Assembly (NCBI RefSeq): GCF_034008315.1
Contig: NZ_CP125377.1
Span: 2,492,001-2,556,000, forward strand
DNA from: Pseudomonas sp. P8_241
Lineage (GTDB): Bacteria; Pseudomonadota; Gammaproteobacteria; Pseudomonadales; Pseudomonadaceae
DNA: 64,000 nt
Direction: 5' to 3'
Part shown: piece after piece, positions 41,558 to 50,354 of the stretch
Numbering within the stretch: position 1 is the first letter of the stretch
Layout of the letters: every line of letters begins with the position of its first letter
Translations under genes and position numbers: made by a program
Notes under the pieces: generated by a model
What the model was told of the DNA's origin: nothing
Databases searched by the model: none
What the model saw: only the letters and a program-made list of their open reading frames with translations

Positions 41558-43477
41558 TCACGAAACGCTCCAGCTTAGGGCGAACAGGGTTTCTCCTGGC
41601 AGCTCGAAGTTGACGCGGCCGTCCAGGCATTTGAAAGGTGCGTCACGGCTGCGGTTGTCGGCACCGAAATAGCGCAATGATCCGTTGGTCAACGAGCAGT
41701 CGGCCCCGGCCAGACTCACATGCTGCAAGCGTGTGCCTTTGTTCACGCCCAACAGGCTGCGCTGGTGGTCGCTGGCCATGGCAAGCACATCAACTTCGAA
41801 GGCGTCGTTTTCCAGGCGCAATACATCGTGCAGCCAATGCTTGCGAATAAATTGCTGCGCCAGTCCTACGGGCTTGAGCTCGAATTTATTCTCGCCAAGC
41901 ACACGCAGCATGCCTTTGGGGTACTCGGGTTCGTCGGCGGCCTGGAACCAGCCGAGCATGTCGAGCAAACCATCCTGGGCCGAGTTGATGACGACCGAAG
42001 TCCACCATAACGAAGCGAAATGGGTTTCCTGATCGTAGGGGCTGAGGCTGGCGCCGCTGGACATGTTGGTCTGGTCCAGCAACAAGGCCTTGCGCGGCCG
42101 GCCCTGTGCGTCGAGGCCCACCAGGTCGGCAGCGCGGCGTACGCTATCGCGATAGACACGGGTGGCCAGCAGGTCGCGGACCATCCATTCGTGCCAGGCC
42201 AGGGCATCGATCTGATCGCCGGATTCGGCCAGTAGGCGTCGTGCCCAGTCGATGCCGCGCTTGTCGGAGGCGTTGTCCACGAAGGGGCCGTTGACGAACC
42301 GTGAACTGGCCGGCATGGCAATGCGTACGCCGGCCTCGGCATTGGCGCGATTGCTGCGCACTTGCCGGGCCATGCTGTCGAAGATGCGTTTGTAGCTGGC
42401 GTAGTCTGCGTAATTGAGGTTCGGCTCGTCGGCAAAACCGATGTAGTGCGTGCCCTTGCCCCCCAGCGCGCGGGTGGCGGCAAGCCAGGCGTCCAGGCCT
42501 GCGTTGCTGGTGGTGTCGGCACGCAGATCGGCCTGGCGCTGTCTGCCGGCCAACAGGGTGATGTCCTGCCTGATACCGAAGCGATCTTGATACAGCCGAC
42601 GGAACGCGTCTTCGTAGTGCGGCCGCGTCGCCATGATATCGACCAGGCTGTAATAGGTCCCGGCCTGTGGCTGGAGCGCATCGAGGACAGCGAAGCTGGA
42701 GTCTGGCGGCAACACGTAAGGCAGGGCGATGGCCAGTTTTGGGGTTTGGCCAAGCACCTCTTCGTGCAGCGTCAGCCGAGTGTCACCTTCTTCTTCGCGC
42801 AATGGCTGGAGCTGTTGCGGGTTCTGCGCGAACAAATTGGCCGTACCGTCGAGCCAGAACGCGACTTTACCGCTGCCACGCAGACGCAGGCGCCAGACCT
42901 GGTCGGAAGATGCACCAGGTAACTCGACCTTGTCGAACTGCCAGTAGGCTGGATAGGGCTTGAGGGGCATGGACAGTTGTTTGCCGTCACTCACTCGCTG
43001 TACTTGCAAGGAGCCGACACCTCCGTGGAACTTGCCGGCCAGTACCGCGTGCTCGCCGGCCGCGACCTTGAAATACAACTCGTCACCGTCACGGGGTTCG
43101 GCGCTGAAGTGCACCTTGGCCGGTGCGAACCGGGCGACGGTGTGCTCGTCGTGTTCAACCGTATAACGCCGGAAGCTGTAGCCTGGAATTTCCAGTCGGT
43201 AGCTGGCAGCGCCCGGTGTCAGGGGCCAGCGTTGACTGCCCCGAGGTTCGCTGGGTGCAATCAGCCGTTCGCCCTGAAGTTTGCCCCGGCCGTCCACCAG
43301 GTAGAGGTGTTCTTCATTGGCCTCGGCCTGCCAGGCCGGTGCCCACAGCACCGTCAGCGTGTCAGGGCGATCGGTCTGCAGATAAAGGCTGCCGTCGCGG
43401 ATATCCGCCCAGCGCATTGGCGCTGCCTCGGCACCCAGGCCGAGGCCCAGGCTCATCAACATCAACAGGCTTTTCAT
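41558..43477 (-). CDS. Exported glycoside-hydrolase-like protein
   Basis: 639 residues from the ATG at 43477, which overlaps the flippase stop (ATGA). Signal peptide MKSLLMLMSLGLGLG with cleavage near AEAA. The N-terminal third is beta-rich (carbohydrate-binding-like); a TIM-barrel-like part follows with GKGTHYIGFADEPNLNY, where DEPN (residues 350-353) resembles the acid/base 'NEPN' of clan-A glycosidases, and LAWHEWMVRD further on. Probably a periplasmic hydrolase or chain-length editor of the EPS, comparable in role to PslG. Catalysis is not certain. Confidence 0.62.
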   Translation of the reverse strand: MKSLLMLMSLGLGLGAEAAPMRWADIRDGSLYLQTDRPDTLTVLWAPAWQAEANEEHLYLVDGRGKLQGERLIAPSEPRGSQRWPLTPGAASYRLEIPGYSFRRYTVEHDEHTVARFAPAKVHFSAEPRDGDELYFKVAAGEHAVLAGKFHGGVGSLQVQRVSDGKQLSMPLKPYPAYWQFDKVELPGASSDQVWRLRLRGSGKVAFWLDGTANLFAQNPQQLQPLREEEGDTRLTLHEEVLGQTPKLAIALPYVLPPDSSFAVLDALQPQAGTYYSLVDIMATRPHYEDAFRRLYQDRFGIRQDITLLAGRQRQADLRADTTSNAGLDAWLAATRALGGKGTHYIGFADEPNLNYADYASYKRIFDSMARQVRSNRANAEAGVRIAMPASSRFVNGPFVDNASDKRGIDWARRLLAESGDQIDALAWHEWMVRDLLATRVYRDSVRRAADLVGLDAQGRPRKALLLDQTNMSSGASLSPYDQETHFASLWWTSVVINSAQDGLLDMLGWFQAADEPEYPKGMLRVLGENKFELKPVGLAQQFIRKHWLHDVLRLENDAFEVDVLAMASDHQRSLLGVNKGTRLQHVSLAGADCSLTNGSLRYFGADNRSRDAPFKCLDGRVNFELPGETLFALSWSVS

Positions 43478-44778
43478 GCCGACTTCCGTTGTAGCATCAG
43501 CAGCATCGGCGCGATGTCGCTGGGCAGGATGATCAGTGTTTGCCAGATCGGCACCTGGCTCAGTCGGCAATACATCACCAGCAAGGCGAGGGTCACTGCC
43601 AGGTAGGCGATAGACGATGCGGCGGCCGCGCCGACAATGCCGTAGATCGGGATCAACACCACATTGAGCGCCAGGTTGAGCAGGGCGCTGAGCCCCATCA
43701 GCAACGAAATCGTACCCGGGCGATTTTTACCCAGCAGATCCAGGCGCAGGATGCTTGCGTAGCACAGCCCCAGCAGTCCTGGCAGCAGCGCCAGCAAGGC
43801 TGGATAGGCCGGTTGATACGCCTGGCCAAACAACGTCACGATCAACCATTCGCCGATCACCGCCATGGTCAGGCACGCCCCGAGCATCACGGTCGCGGTC
43901 AGGCGCAGGGCCAGGGGTGTCAATTTTTCGATGCCTTCCTCCTGTTGCAGCAGACGTTTCATCAGTGGTGTCGTCACCGCTTCAGGCACGATCAGCAGCA
44001 ACTCGGCGGCGGCGCTGGCCATGGCGTAATGCCCCAGTGCAGTGGTGCCGAGCAGGGCGCCAATGAACAGGTAGTCGGAACGCAGAATCACTTGCTGGAA
44101 CAGCAAATCCGGATGGCTGCGGGCACTGAAACGCAACAGCTCGTTCTGGCTGGCGCGGTCCCATTGCAGGGTCAGTGGTTGATCGCGCTTGAGCCACACC
44201 CAGCCCGCCAGCACCACCAGGCTCAGACCCGCCAGCCAGCTGATCAACGCGGCTTCCAGAGCGGCGGTTTTCCACATCCAGAACAGCGCCAGAAACAACA
44301 GCAAGGGTGTCAGCGATTCAATCAGGCGCAGGGCGTTGAAGGCGACCACGCCGCCCGAGGCGTTGTGCAAGGTCAGCAAACCACTCTTGAGCACGGTCAG
44401 CGGCACCGCCAACAACAATAGCCAGGCGAGCAGACCCAGTTGCGTGGTGATGTCCAGTTCGCTGCCGAACTCACGGGTCAGCGCCACCACCAACAAGGTC
44501 AGCAGCGACGCCAGCAGACAGCCGAAGACCAGCACCTGACTCAACAACAAACCCATCGGCCGTTGTTTGGCCGCCTGATAGCCGACGGCCGAATTCAGGC
44601 CGCCACTGGTGGCGGCGCTGATCAGGTCAGGCAGGGTACTGAGCAAGGCAAACAGACCGCGTTCGCTGGGGCCGAGAATCCGCGCCAGCAACACGTTGCG
44701 CAGCAAGCGCAGGGCGATCATCGCCAGCTTGGTGCCCATGCTCAGGGCCAGATGCTTGAGGTAGTGGCCGCGACTCAT
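43474..44778 (-). CDS. Polysaccharide flippase (Wzx/MOP family)
   Basis: 434 residues from the ATG at 44778. About twelve to fourteen membrane segments; the MOP pattern RLLRNVLLARILGPSERGLFALLSTLPDLI near the N-terminus and LALLPGLLGLCYASILRLDLLGKNRPG in the middle. It flips the lipid-linked repeat unit to the periplasmic face. Both ends overlap neighbours by 4 bp (ATGA), so expression is tightly coupled to the deacetylase and glycosidase-like genes. Confidence 0.9.
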   Translation of the reverse strand: MSRGHYLKHLALSMGTKLAMIALRLLRNVLLARILGPSERGLFALLSTLPDLISAATSGGLNSAVGYQAAKQRPMGLLLSQVLVFGCLLASLLTLLVVALTREFGSELDITTQLGLLAWLLLLAVPLTVLKSGLLTLHNASGGVVAFNALRLIESLTPLLLFLALFWMWKTAALEAALISWLAGLSLVVLAGWVWLKRDQPLTLQWDRASQNELLRFSARSHPDLLFQQVILRSDYLFIGALLGTTALGHYAMASAAAELLLIVPEAVTTPLMKRLLQQEEGIEKLTPLALRLTATVMLGACLTMAVIGEWLIVTLFGQAYQPAYPALLALLPGLLGLCYASILRLDLLGKNRPGTISLLMGLSALLNLALNVVLIPIYGIVGAAAASSIAYLAVTLALLVMYCRLSQVPIWQTLIILPSDIAPMLLMLQRKSA

Positions 44779-45776
44779 GGGCGACCCCCTCGGAAAATGC
44801 GCCACGAAAGCAGTTCGGGATTACGCGCCGTGCGCTGGCTGACGCCAAAACGTGGCAGGGCCATCGGGTCTTCGGTACCTCGATAAATGCCGGTGCCGGT
44901 GCCCAGGGCAAACGGGAAGTCGTGGTCCGCCACCTTTTGGCGCACCCGCTCATCGTTGTCGCCGTTGGGGTAGCAGTAGACCGGCAGCGGCCGATCACAA
45001 CCCTGCAGCAATGCCTCGCGGCTGCGGCTCAGTTCTTCGTCCAGGCGTTGATCGTCGAGGCCGGTGAGAATCGCGTGGCTGGCACCATGAGGGCCGAAAC
45101 GTACCAGGCCGGAGGCTTCCAATGCACGTACCTGGTGCCAGTCCAGCGCTTGCGGCAGCGAGTCTTGCGGACACTCGTCGGTCAGGCGATTGAGGTCGAC
45201 CGGAGACAGGGTCTTCAGATGTTGCAGAAAGTGCAGGAGCGCCAGGCTGCGGCGTTGCACATCCGGGTCATCGCACAGCACAGGCAGCGGCCGACCGAGT
45301 CGTGCCAGACATTCGATCAGGTGCAGGCGGGCCTTTTCTCCATGGCTGTTCCACAAGGTCTCGCCGATGCTTTCCCACCAGAAACGCTGGCGGCTGCCAA
45401 TGAAATCGGTGGAGAGAAAGATGCTCGCCGGCACCTGGTATTTTTGCAGCAGCGCGAATGCATCCATCGCGTTGTCACGCCAGCCGTCATCAAACGTCAG
45501 CGCTACTTTAGGGCGATCCGAACGCACGCTCCCCGGTTGCAGAATCTCCATCAGCGGCACGCAGTCGAAGTGTTTTTTCAGCCAGACCAACAGATGCTCG
45601 AAGGCCTTCGGGCCGACGCACAGTTCATTGCGATGGGGCAGTTCGGCGGCACGGTCATCGGCCAGCACCCGGTGCAGCATCAGGATCACCCCGGCGCCGT
45701 GCAGTTGATTGCGGCCCACCGGGGAGTTGAGGTACAGCCAGCCACTGGTGCGTTTTAATAATTGTTTGATCGCCAT
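44775..45776 (-). CDS. Polysaccharide deacetylase family protein
   Basis: 333 residues from the ATG at 45776. Carbohydrate-esterase-4 fold: ALTFDDGWRDN (catalytic Asp pair), and the metal His pair in GPHGASHAIL (H-x3-H). No signal peptide is obvious, so it may act on a cytosolic lipid-linked or nucleotide-sugar intermediate, as in other EPS clusters, although a periplasmic site cannot be excluded. Located between the GT2 gene (14 bp) and the flippase (4-bp overlap). Confidence 0.88.
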   Translation of the reverse strand: MAIKQLLKRTSGWLYLNSPVGRNQLHGAGVILMLHRVLADDRAAELPHRNELCVGPKAFEHLLVWLKKHFDCVPLMEILQPGSVRSDRPKVALTFDDGWRDNAMDAFALLQKYQVPASIFLSTDFIGSRQRFWWESIGETLWNSHGEKARLHLIECLARLGRPLPVLCDDPDVQRRSLALLHFLQHLKTLSPVDLNRLTDECPQDSLPQALDWHQVRALEASGLVRFGPHGASHAILTGLDDQRLDEELSRSREALLQGCDRPLPVYCYPNGDNDERVRQKVADHDFPFALGTGTGIYRGTEDPMALPRFGVSQRTARNPELLSWRIFRGGRP

Positions 45777-45789
45777 TGGCACGCGCCTC

Positions 45790-46926
45790 TTATCGATTTT
45801 GCTCGGGGTTCCATTGGGCATAACGCTGGCCGCGCAGGAACTGCCACAGGCCGATACTCATTCCGGCGAGTGTCACCAGGAGAAACGCCGCGAGGCGAAA
45901 GGGTTTGGGCAAGCGATGCTGCGAGTCCAGCAGCCCGGCGATGGCTATCGTGTAGCCGATCAATTGCGCCACCAGGCTCAGGCGATAGAAACCGTGTTCT
46001 TCCCACAGCCAGAAATTGCTCACCAGCAACGGAAGCAGCAGGACCGGTGCCAGACGCCGGATCAACTTGTGGCTGATCAGGGCAACCGCGTACAGGCCAT
46101 GCTTGAACGGGTTGAGCAGCTCACGGCGCTGGGCCAGGCTTTGCAGTCCGCCGACGGTGACACGTTGACGACGGCGGAACTGTTTGTCGGCTTCGTCCAC
46201 GCCCTGATCGGTCACCTGAGCCTGGGGCACGTAGACAATCCGCTTGAACGCGACCGGCGCGCAGGTGCTGATAAAGAAGTCGTCGTTGACCTCCGCCGGA
46301 ATGTTCTGGAACAACTCTCGGCGCAGGGCGAGCAGGGCGCCATCGGCGGAGACCATGCAGCCGGTGCGGTTTTCCACCTTGCGCAGCCAGCCTTCGTAGT
46401 GCCGATAGAGGCTGTCGCCAATGCTCAGGCCTTTGCCGGTCACTGGGATCAACATGTGGCCGGCGCAACCGCCAACTTGCGGATCGACCATGGGCGCAAG
46501 CAGATGGCCGAGGGTGTCGCTCGCCCATTGGTTGTCGGCATCGGTGAACACGAGGATTTCACCGCCGCTCAGCGCCACACCGGCGTTGAGCGTCGCGGCT
46601 TTGCCCTGACGCGGCAGGTCGAGCACGGTAATGCGCGGGTCGAGGACTTTACGTGCGCAGGCCACGGTGTCGTCGGTCGAGCCGTCGCTGGCCAGAATGA
46701 TCTGCAGCGAGCGCGCCTGATAATCCTGGGCGAGGACGGTGCGCAGTTTGTCCTCGATATGCCGCGCCTCGTTGTGCGCGGCAATCACGATGCTGACGTC
46801 CATCGGCGGTGCCGGGTCGTGACGAGGCGCCTTGTAGAACGGTGCCAGCAAGGTCAACAGCAAGGGATAGCCCAGATAGGCGTAAACCGGTAGCAACAGG
46901 CACAACCAGAAAATGAATTCAGCCAC
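45790..46926 (-). CDS. Family 2 glycosyltransferase, membrane-bound
   Basis: About 378 residues; a GTG start at 46926 is favoured because GGAGG lies seven bases before it, although an ATG at 46944 is in frame. An N-terminal TM segment (FWLCLLLPVYAYLGYPLLLTLL) is followed by the GT-A domain with SIVIAAHNE, DGSTDDT and DADNQW (DxD-like), and QFRRRQR (the Q/RxxRW-type position). C-terminal membrane segments complete it. It resembles processive or cellulose-synthase-like GT2 enzymes, adding a sugar to the lipid-linked unit. Confidence 0.86.
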   Translation of the reverse strand: MAEFIFWLCLLLPVYAYLGYPLLLTLLAPFYKAPRHDPAPPMDVSIVIAAHNEARHIEDKLRTVLAQDYQARSLQIILASDGSTDDTVACARKVLDPRITVLDLPRQGKAATLNAGVALSGGEILVFTDADNQWASDTLGHLLAPMVDPQVGGCAGHMLIPVTGKGLSIGDSLYRHYEGWLRKVENRTGCMVSADGALLALRRELFQNIPAEVNDDFFISTCAPVAFKRIVYVPQAQVTDQGVDEADKQFRRRQRVTVGGLQSLAQRRELLNPFKHGLYAVALISHKLIRRLAPVLLLPLLVSNFWLWEEHGFYRLSLVAQLIGYTIAIAGLLDSQHRLPKPFRLAAFLLVTLAGMSIGLWQFLRGQRYAQWNPEQNR

Positions 46927-47887
46927 GGGCGGGCCTCCTGGCATTCCAATGACAAAGGCTGAGAATGAACGCGGCGCCAGCCAGGTGCAGGCGCACCCAG
47001 TGCAGCCCCCAGAGTTGCAAGGTCAGGCGCAGGTCGCGGTGTTTGACACTTTGGCGCAGGCTCAGCACCAGCGCCGGCAAGCTGGTCAGCAGCAACATGA
47101 TTGCCGCGTGATGGGGGAATCCATTGAACAAAGCGCTGATCGCCATGAAATCGAGTAACCAGGCGGCGATCGACAACAGCGGAAAACGCAGCAGGCGCAG
47201 GCTGGGTCCATGGCTGCGCAGCAGTTGCAAATGACTGCCCTGACGCCACATCTCCTTGCCCATCCACTCGCGCCAACTGCCTTCGTAACCCCAATGCAGC
47301 GCCACGCTTTGGTTGACCGAGAGCAACTGCGCTCCGGCCTCGGCCAGGCGCATGGTCAACTCCTTGTCTTCGCCGGTGCGCAGGATTTCATTGAAACCGC
47401 CGACCGTTTCGAACCAGTGGCGACGCATCAACAGGTTGGAGGTCGGCAACCATTGCACGATATGCAGCGGTTGGGCGTCCGGGCGCAAGGTTCGACGTTG
47501 CCAGGCATTGGCGAACCACGGCGCTTCGGCCGGGGTATGCAGGTCCAGGCCGAGCACATCGGCCTGTCCAGCGGATTCCAGGCCGAACAGCAGGGTCAGC
47601 CAGTTCTCGGGCATCTCGATATCGGCATCGATAAAGGCCAGCCATTCGCCCCTGGCCACTTGCGCTCCACGATTGCGCAAGGCGCCGATCAGCAGGCCGG
47701 GTTGCACCAACACCTGGGCGCCAAATTGCCGGGCGATCTGCGGCCCCTGATCGCTGGAGCCGTTGTCGACCACGATCAACTCGCATTCCACATTGGCGGT
47801 GTCGGCGGCGTGTTGCGCAGCGATCAAGGTCCGGGCGATGTGCCGGGCCTCGTTGTACATCGGTATGACGATGCTGATCCGATTCAT
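46919..47887 (-). CDS. Family 2 glycosyltransferase
   Basis: 322 residues from the ATG at 47887. GT2 pattern: MNRISIVIPMYNEARHIART, VVDNGSSDQGP, LAFIDADIEMPENW (DxD). A C-terminal hydrophobic segment of about 60 residues may anchor it. Overlaps the next gene by 8 bp and the upstream polymerase gene by 4 bp (ATGA). The donor sugar cannot be told. Confidence 0.88.
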   Translation of the reverse strand: MNRISIVIPMYNEARHIARTLIAAQHAADTANVECELIVVDNGSSDQGPQIARQFGAQVLVQPGLLIGALRNRGAQVARGEWLAFIDADIEMPENWLTLLFGLESAGQADVLGLDLHTPAEAPWFANAWQRRTLRPDAQPLHIVQWLPTSNLLMRRHWFETVGGFNEILRTGEDKELTMRLAEAGAQLLSVNQSVALHWGYEGSWREWMGKEMWRQGSHLQLLRSHGPSLRLLRFPLLSIAAWLLDFMAISALFNGFPHHAAIMLLLTSLPALVLSLRQSVKHRDLRLTLQLWGLHWVRLHLAGAAFILSLCHWNARRPARG

Positions 47888-49251
47888 GCACGGGCCTCTG
47901 GCAACGGAGCTTCTTCGGCTTTCGTACGCAGCACACTGGTCAGCGCCAGCATGATCCACAGGTATTTATGGTTCGGCGCGCTGAGGAACATGAGGAACAA
48001 CATCAGTGCCAGGAAACTCATGCTCAGGTGGGTCAACACATCAGCCTCTTGCCAATTTCGTCGCAGCATCCAGGCTCGTCGGGCGCGCATCAGGTTGTAA
48101 AACCCCAGGCCCAGCATCCCGACAAACATCAGTCCGGCTGGAACACCCAGTTCACTGAAGATTTCCAGGTAGGTGTTGTGGGCGCGACGGTACAGATCTT
48201 CAGTTTTGCCGGTGATGGAAAATGCCTTGGCGTAACCGGTGGTGGCGTAATGCAGCGGGAAGGTGCCGGGACCGGTGCCGAGCAATGGGTTTTCGGCAAT
48301 CATCCCGCCACCGACCACGATGTACGAGGCACGACGGCCAAGGGAGGGGTCCTGGCTCTTGGCACCGGAACTCAAGATGCTCAGCGACTGGATGCGCTCC
48401 ACGTAACCGGCCGGCATGGAATAGAGACCCACCGGTACAAGGATCGCCAGGCCCAGCATGGCGAAACCCAGATGGCGGGGGCGCAAGCGCCCCAGATGCG
48501 CGCGGTAGTGCCATGCGCCAATCATCAGGCTGAGAAACAGCACCACCAGGCCCGAGCGCGATTCGGTCTTGGTCATGCCACCCAGCAGCAGGAGGGTGCA
48601 GCCTCCCCAAAACAAACGGTGCCACAGGTTCGGGCTGCGGATCACCAGCAGTAACGCCATGGGAACGGCGAACGCGATCATCAGGGCAAAGTTGTTCGGG
48701 TCTTTGAGCAAGCCCGAAGCACGGCCGGCGTCCTGGTATTTGGCAGAGAATATTGCCATCACACAGGTCACGGAAACGCTGAGGGCCACGAGCCGGGCAA
48801 AGATGTCGAGGTTCAACTCACGGCCGATCAGCAGGGTGATCACAAACAGGATCAGGCCGACGCTCAGTTCGCGCAGGTGTCCCAGGGACATGCCCATGTT
48901 GTCGGTATTGATCAGGCTGAGCAGGTACAGAGCCATGAACCCGATCAAAAAGCGCCAGATATTGCTGTGCAAGCGCTCGGACGGAAGCTGCCGGATCGCC
49001 AGTTGCAGCATCAGGATCAGCACCAGCGATGCGCCGAGGAATTTGGAGCCCGAAAACGCGTTGTCCTTGAACAGGCCTTCGAAGGGCAAGATGGCGGCAA
49101 TGCCCAACAGACCCCAGGTCGGTTTGCGGTAGAGCAATGCGACGCCGACAAGGCCCAGCACCGCTCCCGGCGCCAGGTACGGAAAAGGGCTGGCCAGCAA
49201 AGCGAGGCAGACCAGACCGAGCAAACTGACGATCGAGAGCGGAAAAATCAC
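47884..49251 (-). CDS. O-antigen ligase/polymerase-like protein (Wzy)
   Basis: 455 residues with about eleven membrane segments and a large periplasmic loop (GGGMIAENPLLGTGPGTFPLHYATTG..AHNTYLEIFSELGVPAG, in pieces), the WaaL/Wzy signature. In a cluster with Wzx, Wzz and Wza homologues and no lipid A ligase context, polymerase is the likeliest role. Overlaps both neighbours by 4 bp. Confidence 0.87.
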   Translation of the reverse strand: MIFPLSIVSLLGLVCLALLASPFPYLAPGAVLGLVGVALLYRKPTWGLLGIAAILPFEGLFKDNAFSGSKFLGASLVLILMLQLAIRQLPSERLHSNIWRFLIGFMALYLLSLINTDNMGMSLGHLRELSVGLILFVITLLIGRELNLDIFARLVALSVSVTCVMAIFSAKYQDAGRASGLLKDPNNFALMIAFAVPMALLLVIRSPNLWHRLFWGGCTLLLLGGMTKTESRSGLVVLFLSLMIGAWHYRAHLGRLRPRHLGFAMLGLAILVPVGLYSMPAGYVERIQSLSILSSGAKSQDPSLGRRASYIVVGGGMIAENPLLGTGPGTFPLHYATTGYAKAFSITGKTEDLYRRAHNTYLEIFSELGVPAGLMFVGMLGLGFYNLMRARRAWMLRRNWQEADVLTHLSMSFLALMLFLMFLSAPNHKYLWIMLALTSVLRTKAEEAPLPEARA

Positions 49252-50354
49252 GCGCGTGCCTCCCGTGCAGTGCGGATGTAAAGCTGCGACCAGCGTTCAG
49301 CCAATACCTTGAGGTCGTAGCGATCCAGTTGTGTACGTTTTGCGTTGTCACTCAATTGTCGCGCCAGCGTCGGATCACGCAGCACGGCGCCGACCTGGCG
49401 GGCGAGGGCGGCGCTGTCGGTGGGGGGGACGAGCAAACCGTTGTGCCGATCCTCCAGCACATCGGGAATCCCGCCGACGCCGAACGCCACCACCGGCACC
49501 CCGGCTTGCATGGCTTCGAGCAAAATCATCGGTGTACCTTCGGTGCGCGAGCTGATCACCAGCGCGTCGAGCTGGCGCCACCACTTGCGCATATCCGTCT
49601 GGTAGCCCGGCAGTGTGATACGCCCCTGCAGGTCTGCCTCGTTGATCCGCGTCTGCAGGGTTTCGCGTTCCGGACCATCGCCGAGCATCACCGCGTCCAG
49701 TTGCGGGTACTGATGACACAAGGGGATCAAGGCATCGAGAAACAGATCCGGACCTTTTTCGCTGCTCAACCGTCCGACGTAACCGACCAGCCAGCGTTGA
49801 CGTTGGCTGCTTTGCGGCAGCAGGTCGTTGGCGGCTGGCAGACCGTTGGGAATCACTTGCAGTTTGTCTGTGCGCACATTGGCCTGGCGGTGAATGGCGG
49901 CGATGCTTTCGGCGACGCAGACCACGCGGTCCACGGATGCGGTACGGCACAGTTGCAGGCTCAGCCAGGTGTAAAACTTCTGCTTGCGGCTGCGTGGAGT
50001 GAACCCGTGCTGAGTGATCACCAGCGGCAGGCGCAACAACGTTGCGCCGACCCAGCCAAACAGCAGGCCCTTGAAGTTGTGCGTGTTGATCAATGGCCGC
50101 TGGTCCCGCCGCTGGCGCAAATGCCCCAGCAGCTCCCCCAGACCCGCGCAGCCCTGGCAATCGACACCGGCCTGGCGAAAGCGCTCGATCAGTTCTGGCG
50201 GCGCATCGAGAAACAGCACCAGATGCTGCCCCGGCGTCGCCAGGCAATGGTCCAGCAACATCCGCTCGGCGCCATAGAAGCCGCCGCTGCTGAGCAAATG
50301 AATGATCGGCAGGGCAGGCGCGGTACCGAGCGGCGCGTTCAATTGCGCACCCAA
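49248..50354 (-). CDS. Family 4 glycosyltransferase
   Basis: 368 residues with the GT-B fold. The N-terminal HLLSSGGFYGAERMLLDH binding loop and the C-terminal GYVGRLSSEKGPDLFLDAL and SRTEGTPMILLEAMQAGVPVV (E-x7-E) are typical GT4. No membrane segment. It overlaps the start of the polymerase gene by 4 bp and the end of the Wzz gene by 16 bp. The sugar transferred is unknown. Confidence 0.9.
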   Translation of the reverse strand: MGAQLNAPLGTAPALPIIHLLSSGGFYGAERMLLDHCLATPGQHLVLFLDAPPELIERFRQAGVDCQGCAGLGELLGHLRQRRDQRPLINTHNFKGLLFGWVGATLLRLPLVITQHGFTPRSRKQKFYTWLSLQLCRTASVDRVVCVAESIAAIHRQANVRTDKLQVIPNGLPAANDLLPQSSQRQRWLVGYVGRLSSEKGPDLFLDALIPLCHQYPQLDAVMLGDGPERETLQTRINEADLQGRITLPGYQTDMRKWWRQLDALVISSRTEGTPMILLEAMQAGVPVVAFGVGGIPDVLEDRHNGLLVPPTDSAALARQVGAVLRDPTLARQLSDNAKRTQLDRYDLKVLAERWSQLYIRTAREARA

